From Comamonas testosteroni (GTDB lineage: Bacteria; Pseudomonadota; Gammaproteobacteria; Burkholderiales; Burkholderiaceae_C): a stretch of 64,000 bases of DNA. Location: assembly GCF_003569915.1 (NCBI RefSeq), contig NZ_KZ984449.1, positions 1 to 64,000 on the forward strand, read 5' to 3'. Below, piece after piece: positions 16,587 through 25,430 of this stretch. Within the stretch, counting starts at the first letter, position 1. The number at the start of each line of letters is the position of its first letter. Under the pieces are notes generated by a model that saw only the letters and a list, made by a program, of their open reading frames with translations, was not told the DNA's origin and did not search any database. The position numbers were made by a program, and so were the translations under genes.

Positions 16587-17765
16587 TTATTTAATATTAA
16601 CTACAGCTTGATTTGACTCATTTTTTGCGCGCAGCAGCAAATTGAGCACCGGCACCGCACTGGACGCCAGTGCAAACCACAGCACAGGCTCAATCCCCTG
16701 CGCGCCCATGAGCTTACCGGCCACGCCCGGCCCCACCATGGACGCCAGCGCAAACGCCCCAGGCACCAGCACAATGGCGCGGCCCGATGGGTCAGTGCGC
16801 GCGATATGGGCGGTCTGCAGCACGCATCCGCAGGTAAAGGCGACCTCCCATAGCCAGGAACCCGCCGCATAAAAGCCAAAGCCTGAAGCCGAAGCCAGCA
16901 GACCCAGACCGGCAATCAAGCCCAGAAAAGTGATGCTGAGGCCACGCGCCAGTGAAAAGCGCGCGCCCACCGTAGCAACAAAAAAGGCCGCCACGCTACC
17001 CAGCAACTTGAGCACGGCAAAGACAATGCCCATATCTGCCGCGCTGACGGAAAGATGTACGCCAATGCGTTCCAGAAATGCCCAGAGACCGATATTGCCG
17101 ACCAGAAACAGCCACAGCACGGCCAGCGCCCACCAGGCTGCAACAGGCATGTGCTGTGGCTGAGTGGCCGCCACATCGGTATGGGAGATTACGGAATCAC
17201 GGGCCCCGTGGGGCACCCAGAAGGCAGACAGCCCCAGCAGCAGCACCAAAGCCGCCAGCGCCCAGGCTGCACCCGCATAGTGAAAGCGCGCAATCAGCAA
17301 GGGCGGCAGAGCAAACAGCATGGCCGCCGTAACCGAAAGCTCCACGCCCTGGCGCACGCCAAAGGCGCGCTCCTTGTTGGGCAGGTCGGACAGCACCCGC
17401 ATGCCCAGACAAGTCATGGTGGAGGCAAAAAAGCCTATGCAGGCCCAGCTCACATACAAAAGCGGCAACGCCTGCACCATGGCGCTCAGCGCAAAGCACG
17501 CCGCTGTGCAGATGGCCCCTGTCGCCGTCAGCCAGCGCCAGTTAAGCCGATTCATCCAGATGGGCGCGCCCAGCGTGCCCAGCAGATAGCCGCCAAAACA
17601 GATGGAGCCCAGCAGGCCCACCTGCTCGGGCGGCAGATGAAAGCTGTCGGCCAGACTGCCCAGCAGCACCGGCAAGGTGTTGAAGGGCAGACCACCGATG
17701 GTGGAAGCCAGACTGGCCGCCAGCATGAGCGCGACCACAGATGGAGATTTGAGGTTCGCGCGCAT
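16587..17765 (-). CDS. MFS transporter
   Basis: A 392-residue integral membrane protein with about 12 hydrophobic segments in the two-times-six arrangement of the major facilitator superfamily. The loop between segments 2 and 3 (APIWMNRLNWRW) is a weak version of the MFS motif. It does not share the DRQ-xx-PIKQEFG signature of the three spinster-like carriers further right, so it belongs to a different subfamily. The gene follows the DUF35-MaoC gene by 16 bases and ends the operon thiolase - DUF35-MaoC - MFS. A role in moving a steroid or a breakdown product across the inner membrane is inferred from position only. Confidence 0.75.
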   Translation of the reverse strand: MRANLKSPSVVALMLAASLASTIGGLPFNTLPVLLGSLADSFHLPPEQVGLLGSICFGGYLLGTLGAPIWMNRLNWRWLTATGAICTAACFALSAMVQALPLLYVSWACIGFFASTMTCLGMRVLSDLPNKERAFGVRQGVELSVTAAMLFALPPLLIARFHYAGAAWALAALVLLLGLSAFWVPHGARDSVISHTDVAATQPQHMPVAAWWALAVLWLFLVGNIGLWAFLERIGVHLSVSAADMGIVFAVLKLLGSVAAFFVATVGARFSLARGLSITFLGLIAGLGLLASASGFGFYAAGSWLWEVAFTCGCVLQTAHIARTDPSGRAIVLVPGAFALASMVGPGVAGKLMGAQGIEPVLWFALASSAVPVLNLLLRAKNESNQAVVNIK

Positions 17766-17781
17766 GGCAGCCCAGCCGGTT

Positions 17782-18726
17782 TTACATGTACAGAATCACC
17801 AGGTCATTGATGACCGAGGGACGGTCCTGACCCACCACATGGATATTGATTTCCATTGTGGTCTGCACACCGCTCTTGACCTGTTCCACGGCCTTGATAC
17901 GTGCGCGAGCGCGAATCTTGCAGCCCGAGGGCACAGGGCTTGGGAAGCGCAGGCGATCCGAGCCGTAGTTGACCATGTTGTTGAAGTCCACCACCTCGTA
18001 GTCCAGCGGAATACGCAACTGGCTGGACAGCACCTGCACCAGAGCACCATGGGCAATCGTGGTGCCGAACGGGCTCTTTTCGCGGGCCTGCACGGGGTCG
18101 GTGTGAATCCAGTAGTCGTCGCCCGAGAGCTTGGCGAAGTCATTGATGACGTCCTGAGTCACCGTGAACTCATTGGACCAGGGGCTGTAATCCTCGGACA
18201 CCAGCGACTTCATGGCGTCCAGATCCTTGGCCGAGATCTTGCGCTTGGGCGCAGCATCTTCCTGCACCACGGCGGCGGCAGGGGCCTCATCCGCATCAGC
18301 CTTGATGACCGAAGGGAAGTCGCCTGCACGGGGCGTAAAGCGCAGCAGAGTTGCTTCACCGGGGCGCTCGTCAAACACGGGGCGCACGGCCATACCAATC
18401 TTCAGCGCTTCGGGCTCCACGCCGACCATGGTGGTGTTGATGCGCACGCCCTCTTCCAGCTCGACAACAGCCAGCGCCTGGGGCATCTCGTCCGTAAACT
18501 CGGGCATGGTGGGGATGCGGGCGATGGTGAAGCTGTAGAGCTTGCCTTCACCCGAAACCTTGTTCCACTTCAGCGAGCGCGAACCACAGACGGGGCAATG
18601 GGTACGTGGGAAGAAGATGGAGTGACCGCGGTCACATTGCTGAATGCGCACTTCATGGGCCTTCAGGCCTTCCCAGTACGGTGCAGAGATTTCCGTGGGA
18701 CGGGGTAGAGGTTTGTTCCAGGCCAT
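17782..18726 (-). CDS. DUF35 (OB-fold)-MaoC fusion, steroid enoyl-CoA hydratase candidate
   Basis: A 314-residue two-domain protein. Residues about 10-135 are a DUF35 rubredoxin/OB-fold domain; residues about 165-314 are a MaoC hotdog hydratase with the canonical pair Asp203 and His208 in SGDDYWIH and the downstream IAHG. The order is the reverse of ChsH2 and of the second fusion in this window (39.7-40.6 kb). The zinc ribbon is atypical: Cys44 and Cys47 are present, but the first knuckle is Cys31-x3-His35 instead of CxxC. DUF35 domains partner thiolase-like aldolases, and the thiolase-like gene lies two bases upstream. Inference: hydratase plus aldolase partner for one round of side-chain removal (Shy/Sal type of Pseudomonas Chol1). 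Confidence 0.8.
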   Translation of the reverse strand: MAWNKPLPRPTEISAPYWEGLKAHEVRIQQCDRGHSIFFPRTHCPVCGSRSLKWNKVSGEGKLYSFTIARIPTMPEFTDEMPQALAVVELEEGVRINTTMVGVEPEALKIGMAVRPVFDERPGEATLLRFTPRAGDFPSVIKADADEAPAAAVVQEDAAPKRKISAKDLDAMKSLVSEDYSPWSNEFTVTQDVINDFAKLSGDDYWIHTDPVQAREKSPFGTTIAHGALVQVLSSQLRIPLDYEVVDFNNMVNYGSDRLRFPSPVPSGCKIRARARIKAVEQVKSGVQTTMEINIHVVGQDRPSVINDLVILYM

Positions 18727-18728
18727 TT

Positions 18729-19943
18729 TTATGCTCCCCGCAGGATCAAGGCGCCCTGCTCGCTCATCACACCACCGGTGCCCGACACATAGGCCAGGTC
18801 ATGGCGAGCCAGCTGACGGTCACCGCCGCGACCCTGAATCTGGTGAATGGCTTCGATCACCTGCGACATGCCGCCCGCCGTACCCGACTGGCCAAAGCTG
18901 AGCTGGCCGCCGTGGGTGTTCATGGGGAAGTTGCCCTTGAAGGTGAAGTCGTTGTTGCGCAGGAAGTCCATGCCCTTGCCCTTTTCGCAAAAGCCTGCGT
19001 CTTCCAGCGTCAGCATGACGGTGATGGTGTAGCAGTCATAGATCTGCGCCATGTGCACATCTTTGGGCTTGAGACCGGCCATCTCAAAGGCCTTGGCAGA
19101 TGCCGGGCCGATGGGGGTCTTGAGCATGTCGGCCATGTAAGTGGGCGACTTGCTGCTGACATGCTCGCCGCAGCCGATGATGCTGACGGGGCGGTTCTTG
19201 GTCGTCTTGGCGCGATCGGCACGAGTGACGATCATGGCACCGCCGCCTGCTGCGGGCAGCACGATTTCCAGCACGTGCAGCGGGTCTGCCACCATGCGCG
19301 AGTTCAGCACGTCATCCACCGTGATGGGCTGGCCGTAGAACATGGCATTGGGGTTGTGGCAGGCATTAAAGCGTTGATCCACGCTGATGCGTGCCAGCGC
19401 TGCCGGGTCATAGCCATACACAGCGCCATAACGCTGGGCAATCATGGCGTAACCAGTGTTCTGCGCCATGTGGCCGTAAGGCAGATCCATTTCGGCCTCA
19501 GGCGCACCAAAGCGGGTGCTGTGTCCGCCAAAACGGCTGGACTTCATCACTTCCTTGATGTGGTCGTCGTACTCGGACATGGGAGCCATGCGCGATGGCA
19601 GCACACAGGCCACCGTGTTGCACAGACCCATCTCGATCGCCGCCGCGGCGCGCCAGACCATGGCGACCGAGCTGGCACCGCCCAGGTCCACCACTTCAGC
19701 GAAGTTCAGCGGAATGCCCAGATATTCGCCGGCCATGGCTGGCACAAAGCTGCTGGCTTCATGAAAGTGCGGCCCGCTGGTGATCAGACCATCGACCTCG
19801 GACAGCTCCATGCCCGCGTCATCCAATGCCTGCAGCGTCAGATCAGCCACTTGCTCCAGATGGAACATGCGCGGCGCTGTCGCGTACTTCTCAGGCTTGT
19901 ACTGCGCAGCGCCGACGAGCGCTGCTTTTCCTTGCAAACCCAT
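18729..19943 (-). CDS. thiolase-like protein, side-chain aldolase candidate
   Basis: A 404-residue SCP-x/Ltp-type thiolase-fold protein. The position of the nucleophilic cysteine of true thiolases reads GGASSVAM (Ser91-Ser92), so thiolytic cleavage is unlikely. The block NTHGGQLSFGQSG (342-354) and Tyr302 in IYDCYTITV resemble Ltp2 retro-aldolases, but the second tyrosine of Ltp2 is Phe350 here. Coupled to the DUF35-MaoC gene two bases downstream, which is the partnership seen for steroid side-chain aldolases. I infer a retro-aldolase releasing acetyl-CoA or propionyl-CoA from a beta-hydroxyacyl-CoA side chain; a degradative SCP2 thiolase is the alternative. It is the first gene of a minus operon and is divergent from the envelope genes. 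Confidence 0.75.
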   Translation of the reverse strand: MGLQGKAALVGAAQYKPEKYATAPRMFHLEQVADLTLQALDDAGMELSEVDGLITSGPHFHEASSFVPAMAGEYLGIPLNFAEVVDLGGASSVAMVWRAAAAIEMGLCNTVACVLPSRMAPMSEYDDHIKEVMKSSRFGGHSTRFGAPEAEMDLPYGHMAQNTGYAMIAQRYGAVYGYDPAALARISVDQRFNACHNPNAMFYGQPITVDDVLNSRMVADPLHVLEIVLPAAGGGAMIVTRADRAKTTKNRPVSIIGCGEHVSSKSPTYMADMLKTPIGPASAKAFEMAGLKPKDVHMAQIYDCYTITVMLTLEDAGFCEKGKGMDFLRNNDFTFKGNFPMNTHGGQLSFGQSGTAGGMSQVIEAIHQIQGRGGDRQLARHDLAYVSGTGGVMSEQGALILRGA

Positions 19944-20056
19944 ATGTCTCCCTTTTCAAGAAAGTGTCGGCTTATTGTGAGAACGAAGCGGTGCAAGACC
20001 ATCGTCAATGCAGACTAAAAGGCACGCCCCGTACATACCCTTGATTTTCTTGGCAA

Positions 20057-20074
20057 ACGTCCATTCGGACGATG
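20057..20074. promoter_or_regulatory. operator-like site 3, thiolase/YCF48 divergent region
   Basis: A-CGTCC-ATTC-GGACG-ATG: perfect 5-bp arms with a 4-base spacer, followed by TTCCC. It is midway between the divergent thiolase-like and YCF48 genes. Confidence 0.65.
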
Positions 20075-20157
20075 TTCCCAAACGCTCAAAACAAGAATCT
20101 CCGCCCTAGGTTTTGGCTCACCCCATGAGCCGTGAGAAGACTGATAAAGGAGACAAC

Positions 20158-21159
20158 GTGAAAACAGCCGTCGGTATAGGCGCAGCAGCATTGGTGGCAT
20201 TCGCCTCTGCGCTGGCCTTTGCGCCTCGCACCCCGCCCCCACTTGCACCAACGAGCATCGGCGTTGAGCGCACCCATTTCAATACCATCACTCAGGTGGG
20301 TGACCGGCTGCTGACCGCCGGCGCCATGGGCGAGATCCTCTACTCGGACGACAAGGGCGCGCACTGGACTGGCGCCAAGCTCAGCCAGGACCGCCAGGCA
20401 CTGCTCGTCAGCGTGGCCTTCGCACCCGATAAGAAAACCGGCTTCGCCGTTGGTCACGAAGGCTGGATTCTGCGCACCAAGGACGCTGGCAACACCTGGG
20501 AAGAAGTGGCCTTTTCCAAGGAAAACGGCGAGCCACTGATGTCGATTGCACGCCTGCCATCGGGCGACTGGATCACCGTGGGTGCGTTCGGCCGCGCGCT
20601 GGAATCGAAGGACGGCGGCCAGACCTGGCAACCGCTGGCACTGCCTGCCGAAGTCGAAGACAAGCACCTGAACCGCATTGCCAGTTCTGCCGATCAGCAG
20701 CACTGGCTGATCGTGGGTGAGCGCGGTCTGGTCCTCAAGTCCGACGACGCGGGCGCCACCTGGCAGACCGAACCCGACTTCTACAACGGCTCTTTCTACA
20801 ACGCCATGCCCACCAAGCAAGGCGGCTGGCTGATCTATGGCATGCGCGGCAATGTGTTCCTGCAAGCGGCTGCGGGCGAAGCCTGGGCCAAGTCGCAGGT
20901 GCCTGCCCCCATCTCCTTCTTTGGCCACGCGCAGGAAACCGATGGAACCATCGTGCTCGTCGGCCAGGGCAGCATGCTGGGCCTGAGCAAGGACGGTGGC
21001 AAGAGCTTCAAACTGGAGCGCGCCAAGGGCCGCGCCACGCTGACCGACATTGTGCTGACCAACGCCAACAGCGGCTGGATGTCCAGCGACGCGGGCCTGC
21101 AGCCCTTTCCCCCACAGGCCAAGGCAGCCGCGCAGGCTGACCAAGGAGCAAAGCAATGA
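20158..21159 (+). CDS. YCF48-like beta-propeller, exported or membrane-anchored
   Basis: A 333-residue protein with an N-terminal hydrophobic segment (KTAVGIGAAALVAFASALAF) followed by repeated blades of the BNR/YCF48 type: DDKGAHWTGA, KDAGNTWEE, KDGGQTWQP, DDAGATWQT and KDGGKSF. This predicts a periplasmic beta-propeller. I chose the GTG at 20158 because AAAGGAG sits just upstream; TTG at 20113 and ATG at 20125 lack such a site. Its stop overlaps the RND start (ATGA), so the two are translationally coupled. YCF48 proteins encoded with RND genes and DUF1302/DUF1329 genes recur in proteobacteria; a scaffold or accessory role for the pump is an inference. Confidence 0.8.
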   Translation: MKTAVGIGAAALVAFASALAFAPRTPPPLAPTSIGVERTHFNTITQVGDRLLTAGAMGEILYSDDKGAHWTGAKLSQDRQALLVSVAFAPDKKTGFAVGHEGWILRTKDAGNTWEEVAFSKENGEPLMSIARLPSGDWITVGAFGRALESKDGGQTWQPLALPAEVEDKHLNRIASSADQQHWLIVGERGLVLKSDDAGATWQTEPDFYNGSFYNAMPTKQGGWLIYGMRGNVFLQAAAGEAWAKSQVPAPISFFGHAQETDGTIVLVGQGSMLGLSKDGGKSFKLERAKGRATLTDIVLTNANSGWMSSDAGLQPFPPQAKAAAQADQGAKQ

Positions 21160-23636
21160 CATTGACTGAACCCGTAAGCCGCCTGGACCGGTTCATCGCC
21201 ACCACCGCACGCTGGCTGATTTCCTGGAGCAAGACGATTGTCGTGCTGACCCTGATTGCGACTGCGCTGTTGGGCGTTTCCGCCCTGCGCACGCATTTGG
21301 ACCCGGGCTTCAACAAGCTCATCCCCATGCGCCACGCCTATATGGAGGCGTTTCTCAAGCACTCTGCCACCTTCTCGGGTGCCAACCGCATCCTGGTGAG
21401 TGTGGAGTGGAAGGGCCAGGGAGATATCTACAACAAGGAATTCCTGGAAGCCCTGCGCGGGGTGACCGATGAGGTGTTCTTCACCCCCGGTGTCAACCGC
21501 GGTCAGGTGTATTCGCTGTTCACCCCGAACGTGAAATACATCGAAATCACCGAAGATGGCTATGTGGGTGAGGTGCTGATCCCCTCGCGCTTTGAAGCCA
21601 ATGAAGAGGGTCTGGCCCAGGTGCGCTCCAACGTGGCAAAGTCCGGCCAGATTGGCTCTCTGGTCAGCAATGACCTGAAGTCCGCCATGGTGCGCGCCGA
21701 CCTGCTGGAAGTGGACCCCAAGACCGGCGAGAAGCTGGACTATCACAAGGTCGCTCAGCGTCTAGAAGAAATCCGCAGCAAGTTCGAGAACAAGGATGTC
21801 TCCATTCATGTCATCGGCTTCTCGAAGGTGCTCGGTGATGTGATGGACGGTCTGTCCACGGTGATGACCTTTTTTGCCATCGCCTTTGTCATTACAGCCA
21901 TCCTGCTGCGCCTCTACACCAAATCCACCAACCTCACGGTGGTGGGTCTGGCCGTGGCCTTGCTGCCCGTGATCTGGCTGCTGGGCATTTTGCCGTTGAT
22001 CGGCTACGGCATTGACCCGATGTCGATTCTGGTGCCCTTTCTGATCTTCTCCATCGGCGTGTCTCACGCCGTGCAGATGACCGGCGCCTGGAAGCACGAT
22101 GTGCGCGCCGGCCTGAGCAACAAGCTGGCCGCCGAGAACGCCATCCGCAAGCTGGCCATCCCCGGCGCGCTGGCCCTGCTGACCAATGCCCTGGGCTTTA
22201 TGGTCATCATGCTGATCGACATTCCCATCGTGCACGAGCTGGGCGTGACCGCCTGCATGGGCGTGCTGCTGATGATCATCACCAACAAGGTTTTCCTGCC
22301 CGCGGTGCTGGCCAATATCCGTCTGGAAAAGAAGGCCCTGCAAGCGCCTTCGTCCACGGCCAACGGGCGCAACCCTATCTGGTGGAAGCTGTCTGCGCTG
22401 TCCGAGGGCAAGCCCGCGCTGCTGACCCTGGTGGTGTCACTGGCATTCCTGGTCGTCGGCACCTACCAGTCGCGCCACCTGCTGACGGGTGACGTGGGCA
22501 CAGGCGCTCCCGAGCTGCGCGCCGAATCGCGCTACAACCGCGACAACGACAACATCATCAGCAACTACTCCATCGGCATGGACGTTTTGTCGGTATTCAT
22601 CGAGACCTCCAACCTCGACGAAGGCTGCCTGAACTGGCAGGTGATGAATGCCGTGGAGCGCTTCGAAGCACGCATGCGCCGCGTCGATGGTGTGCAGTCT
22701 GTCTCCACCGTCTCGGGCCTGGCCAAGATTGCGGCATCGAGCAACAACGAGGGCAATCCTCGCTGGGCCGCATTGCAGCGCACCGAAGCGGCTTTGCGCT
22801 CCGGCACCAAGGCGCTGTCGCCCGATCTGGGTCTGAACACCGAAGGCTGCAAGGTCATCAATCTGCAGGTTTTCCTGAAAGACCACGAAGGCGCAACCCT
22901 GACCCATGTGGTCAATGAGGTGCGCAACTTCATCGCCGAAGACAAGACGCCCAATGTGAGCTTCAAGCTCGCTGGCGGCAATGCCGGTGTGGCCGCTGCA
23001 ACCAACGAAGCGGTGGAACACGCCGAAGTGCAGATGCTGGGTTCCATCTTCGGTGCCATCACACTGCTGTGCTGGCTCACCTTCCGCAGCTGGCGCGCCG
23101 TGCTGTGCATTGTGGTGCCACTGGCTATCGTGTCCATCCTGTGCAACGCGCTGATGGCTCTGCTGGGCATTGGCCTCAAGGTGCCCACACTGCCTGTCGT
23201 TGCACTGGGTGTGGGTGTGGGCGTGGACTACGGCATCTATCTGTTCGAGAGCATGCAGCACGAGCTGCGCGAGCGCGACATCACGCTGCGCGAGGCTTTC
23301 TATGAAGCCATGCGCCAGCGCGGCAACGCCGCCATCTTCACAGCGCTGACCATGTCGATTGGTGTGGGCACCTGGGCCTTCTCTGCACTCAAGTTCCAGG
23401 CTGACATGGGCATTTTGCTGGCCTTCATGTTCCTGGTGAACATGCTGGGCGCCATCTTCCTGCTGCCCGCCATGGCCTACTGGCTGAACGTGGGTGCGGC
23501 AGAAGCCAAAGCTCGCATCAAGCGGTTGCAGAAAAACCCTCAGTCCAAGGCAAGCGCCAGCACGGGCGGTGTCGGCAATGCCGGCGGCGGCCTGCTCAAG
23601 CCAGAGCCTCAATCTTCTGTGAACAAGAAGCTGTGA
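21156..23636 (+). CDS. RND superfamily (MmpL/HpnN-like) transporter
   Basis: An 826-residue inner-membrane protein. TM1 lies at about 26-46 and is followed by a large periplasmic domain to about 225; TM2-6 lie at about 230-400, TM7 at about 415-435, a second periplasmic domain to about 620, and TM8-12 to about 790. The second half carries GVGVDYGIYLFE, the usual site of proton-relay residues; the matching site in the first half reads GVSHAVQM, without Asp. Relatives move lipids (MmpL3) and hopanoids (HpnN). Starts in an ATGA overlap with the YCF48 gene after AAGGAG. I infer transport of steroids or CoA-free intermediates across the envelope; direction is unknown. Confidence 0.85.
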   Translation: MTLTEPVSRLDRFIATTARWLISWSKTIVVLTLIATALLGVSALRTHLDPGFNKLIPMRHAYMEAFLKHSATFSGANRILVSVEWKGQGDIYNKEFLEALRGVTDEVFFTPGVNRGQVYSLFTPNVKYIEITEDGYVGEVLIPSRFEANEEGLAQVRSNVAKSGQIGSLVSNDLKSAMVRADLLEVDPKTGEKLDYHKVAQRLEEIRSKFENKDVSIHVIGFSKVLGDVMDGLSTVMTFFAIAFVITAILLRLYTKSTNLTVVGLAVALLPVIWLLGILPLIGYGIDPMSILVPFLIFSIGVSHAVQMTGAWKHDVRAGLSNKLAAENAIRKLAIPGALALLTNALGFMVIMLIDIPIVHELGVTACMGVLLMIITNKVFLPAVLANIRLEKKALQAPSSTANGRNPIWWKLSALSEGKPALLTLVVSLAFLVVGTYQSRHLLTGDVGTGAPELRAESRYNRDNDNIISNYSIGMDVLSVFIETSNLDEGCLNWQVMNAVERFEARMRRVDGVQSVSTVSGLAKIAASSNNEGNPRWAALQRTEAALRSGTKALSPDLGLNTEGCKVINLQVFLKDHEGATLTHVVNEVRNFIAEDKTPNVSFKLAGGNAGVAAATNEAVEHAEVQMLGSIFGAITLLCWLTFRSWRAVLCIVVPLAIVSILCNALMALLGIGLKVPTLPVVALGVGVGVDYGIYLFESMQHELRERDITLREAFYEAMRQRGNAAIFTALTMSIGVGTWAFSALKFQADMGILLAFMFLVNMLGAIFLLPAMAYWLNVGAAEAKARIKRLQKNPQSKASASTGGVGNAGGGLLKPEPQSSVNKKL

Positions 23637-24091
23637 TGCAAGCTGCAGCAAGCACCCTGGAGCAGCTCCTGCTGGAGCATGCTCTGTCCCAGGTCACGAC
23701 CCGCTATGCCACGGCATGCGATACGCGCAACTGGGACTTGCTGCAGCAGGTGTTCGCACCAGACTGCACCACCATCTATGGCAGCAACTATGTCTGCCAG
23801 GGCCTGGACAAGGTTCGCCACATGATCAGCTCGCACCTTGATGGTTGCGGCCCCACCCAGCATCTGCTGGGCAATCTGGAAGTCGATGCCTCCAACCCGG
23901 CCTGCATACGCAGCAAGATCCATGTGCGCGCGGTACACAAGGGCCTGGGAGAGCGCTCCCAGCTGCGCTATGACGCCATTGGTTTCTATGAAGACGAATG
24001 GGTGCTACTGCCGCAAGGCTGGCGCATTCAAAAGCGCAGCATGACCCTGCTGCTGGAGATTGGTGACCGCTCGGTGCTTCAACCCGGCTGA
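23636..24091 (+). CDS. NTF2/SnoaL-like protein, KSI paralogue without catalytic Asp
   Basis: A 151-residue cystatin-fold (NTF2-like) protein. Aligned by eye with ketosteroid isomerase, Tyr24 matches the oxyanion Tyr14, but the catalytic-base position Asp38 is Tyr48 here, so it cannot be a classical isomerase. The ATG at 23636 overlaps the RND stop by one base (TGATG); a GTG at 23633 is also possible. Either way it is tightly coupled to the pump. It may bind a steroid as a chaperone, or act as a dehydratase. It is the last gene of the plus operon and is followed by a strong terminator. Confidence 0.7.
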   Translation: MQAAASTLEQLLLEHALSQVTTRYATACDTRNWDLLQQVFAPDCTTIYGSNYVCQGLDKVRHMISSHLDGCGPTQHLLGNLEVDASNPACIRSKIHVRAVHKGLGERSQLRYDAIGFYEDEWVLLPQGWRIQKRSMTLLLEIGDRSVLQPG

Positions 24092-24111
24092 TCGCCCGCC
24101 CACTCATCCAA

Positions 24112-24136
24112 AGCCGCGCAACCGCGCGGCTTTTTT
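24112..24136 (+). terminator. terminator of the YCF48-RND operon
   Basis: An 8-bp stem AGCCGCGC/GCGCGGCT with loop AACC, followed by six T. Confidence 0.85.
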
Positions 24137-24212
24137 CATCTCTATTGCTACTAAATATATAGCTGCAATCCTAATCAATAAAAAGACTATAGGCTTATTC
24201 GACATAAAAAAT

Positions 24213-24230
24213 GGCCAGCAATTGCTGGCC
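24213..24230 (-). terminator. terminator of the dienelactone-hydrolase-like gene
   Basis: A perfect palindrome GGCCAGCAATTGCTGGCC followed on the minus strand by ATTTTTTA, 26 bases after the stop codon. The AT-rich 24140-24210 stretch between this and the plus terminator holds no gene. Confidence 0.65.
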
Positions 24231-24255
24231 TGAGGTGAATTGGCTTCAAAACGCT

Positions 24256-25359
24256 TTATGGCTCAAACTTCACTTTGAGAAACTGCAGCAGCTGCTTGCC
24301 CGCCAGGCTGCGCGCCGTTTCATCACGGCCGCTGATGTAGCCGACCTTGACACAATCGCCAAGTGCCTTGCCGCTCTGCACACGAATCTGGTAGCGCGTC
24401 TGCCGGTCAGCACTGGCCCCTGTGGGGATCAGCGATTTGCCATTGACGGTGGGGAAGTCCTTGTCGTTGAACTCGATGGTGCAACCTGCCAGATAAGGCC
24501 TGTCCGTCATGGCTCGCGGCTTGTTGCTTTCCCAGTCATGACCGGCCTTGGCATAGACCACGGTGCTCACGTCCGAACCGGCTTCGCGCAGCACCTTCTC
24601 CTGCTGGGCACAGGCCACCAGGTCATTGGAGGCATCTTCTCCCGCGCGGAAACTCAGCAGCGGCGCACCTGTGGTCTTTCGGGTCTGCATCAGCGCATAG
24701 CACGGGCCATAGAAATCCACGTGCACTGCGAACGGTGCAACCGCCGGGGCCAGCTTGCCGCGAATGCGCTCATCCATGCCCATGCGCGCAGCAATACCGC
24801 CTTTGGAAAAACCCATCACACCAATGCGGCGCGCATCGATGGCCGGATGCTTGTTCAATGCCTTGAGGGCCGCATAGGCATCGGCCACGGCATCGAACTC
24901 CGAGGTCCCCATGATCTTCAACACGTATGGCATCTCTTCGCTAATGCCCCGCGGCTTGAAGCTGTCGATCACCAGTGCCGCGATGCCGTTGTCAGCCAGC
25001 GCCTGCGCAGTCTCGTTCTCACGCCCGGGAATCACGCCGGCTCCGCCCGGCAGGATCACCATCGCAGGTACAGGCTTCTTGTCACTCGCCCCTTGCGGCA
25101 GCAGCAGCTTGCCTATACCCATGGTGACTTCGGCCTTGCCCGGCTGGTTTAGCAGCACATCAAGGTCATAGGGGCTGCTGGACTTGAAGCGAATCTCGCC
25201 TTGCGTATCACTGTGCAGCTCGGTAGGCGGCATCATGGGGATCACCTTGGGCAGTGGCGGTAGCGCATCGAACAGGGACTGCGCCCCCACCGATACACCG
25301 TTCAGGCAAAGAACGCCCACGGCCAGACTGGACCAAGTCCTGTAGAAAATAGATTGCAT
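24256..25359 (-). CDS. secreted dienelactone-hydrolase-family esterase
   Basis: A 367-residue alpha/beta hydrolase with a signal peptide (hydrophobic core at about 10-22, likely cleavage near VGA-Q27). The nucleophile elbow is GFSKGG with Ser185, the oxyanion strand is VILPGGAGV, and AKAGHDWE near residue 270 should hold the catalytic His. It is longer than classical dienelactone hydrolases (about 235). A periplasmic esterase could de-esterify steroid conjugates or act on the cell envelope. It lies between the RND operon and the DUF1302/DUF1329 pair, separated from the latter by a bidirectional terminator, so it probably has its own promoter. Confidence 0.75.
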   Translation of the reverse strand: MQSIFYRTWSSLAVGVLCLNGVSVGAQSLFDALPPLPKVIPMMPPTELHSDTQGEIRFKSSSPYDLDVLLNQPGKAEVTMGIGKLLLPQGASDKKPVPAMVILPGGAGVIPGRENETAQALADNGIAALVIDSFKPRGISEEMPYVLKIMGTSEFDAVADAYAALKALNKHPAIDARRIGVMGFSKGGIAARMGMDERIRGKLAPAVAPFAVHVDFYGPCYALMQTRKTTGAPLLSFRAGEDASNDLVACAQQEKVLREAGSDVSTVVYAKAGHDWESNKPRAMTDRPYLAGCTIEFNDKDFPTVNGKSLIPTGASADRQTRYQIRVQSGKALGDCVKVGYISGRDETARSLAGKQLLQFLKVKFEP

Positions 25360-25382
25360 GAGATTTACTCCATCTCAGACAC

Positions 25383-25407
25383 AAAAGCCCGGACGGGCCG
25401 GGCTTTT
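25383..25407. terminator. bidirectional-type terminator after the DUF1302 gene
   Basis: A perfect 10-bp stem AAAAGCCCGG/CCGGGCTTTT with a 5-base loop, 24 bases after the DUF1302 stop. Confidence 0.85.
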
Positions 25408-25430
25408 GAGAGAGAGCTCGTCGCTAAGAT

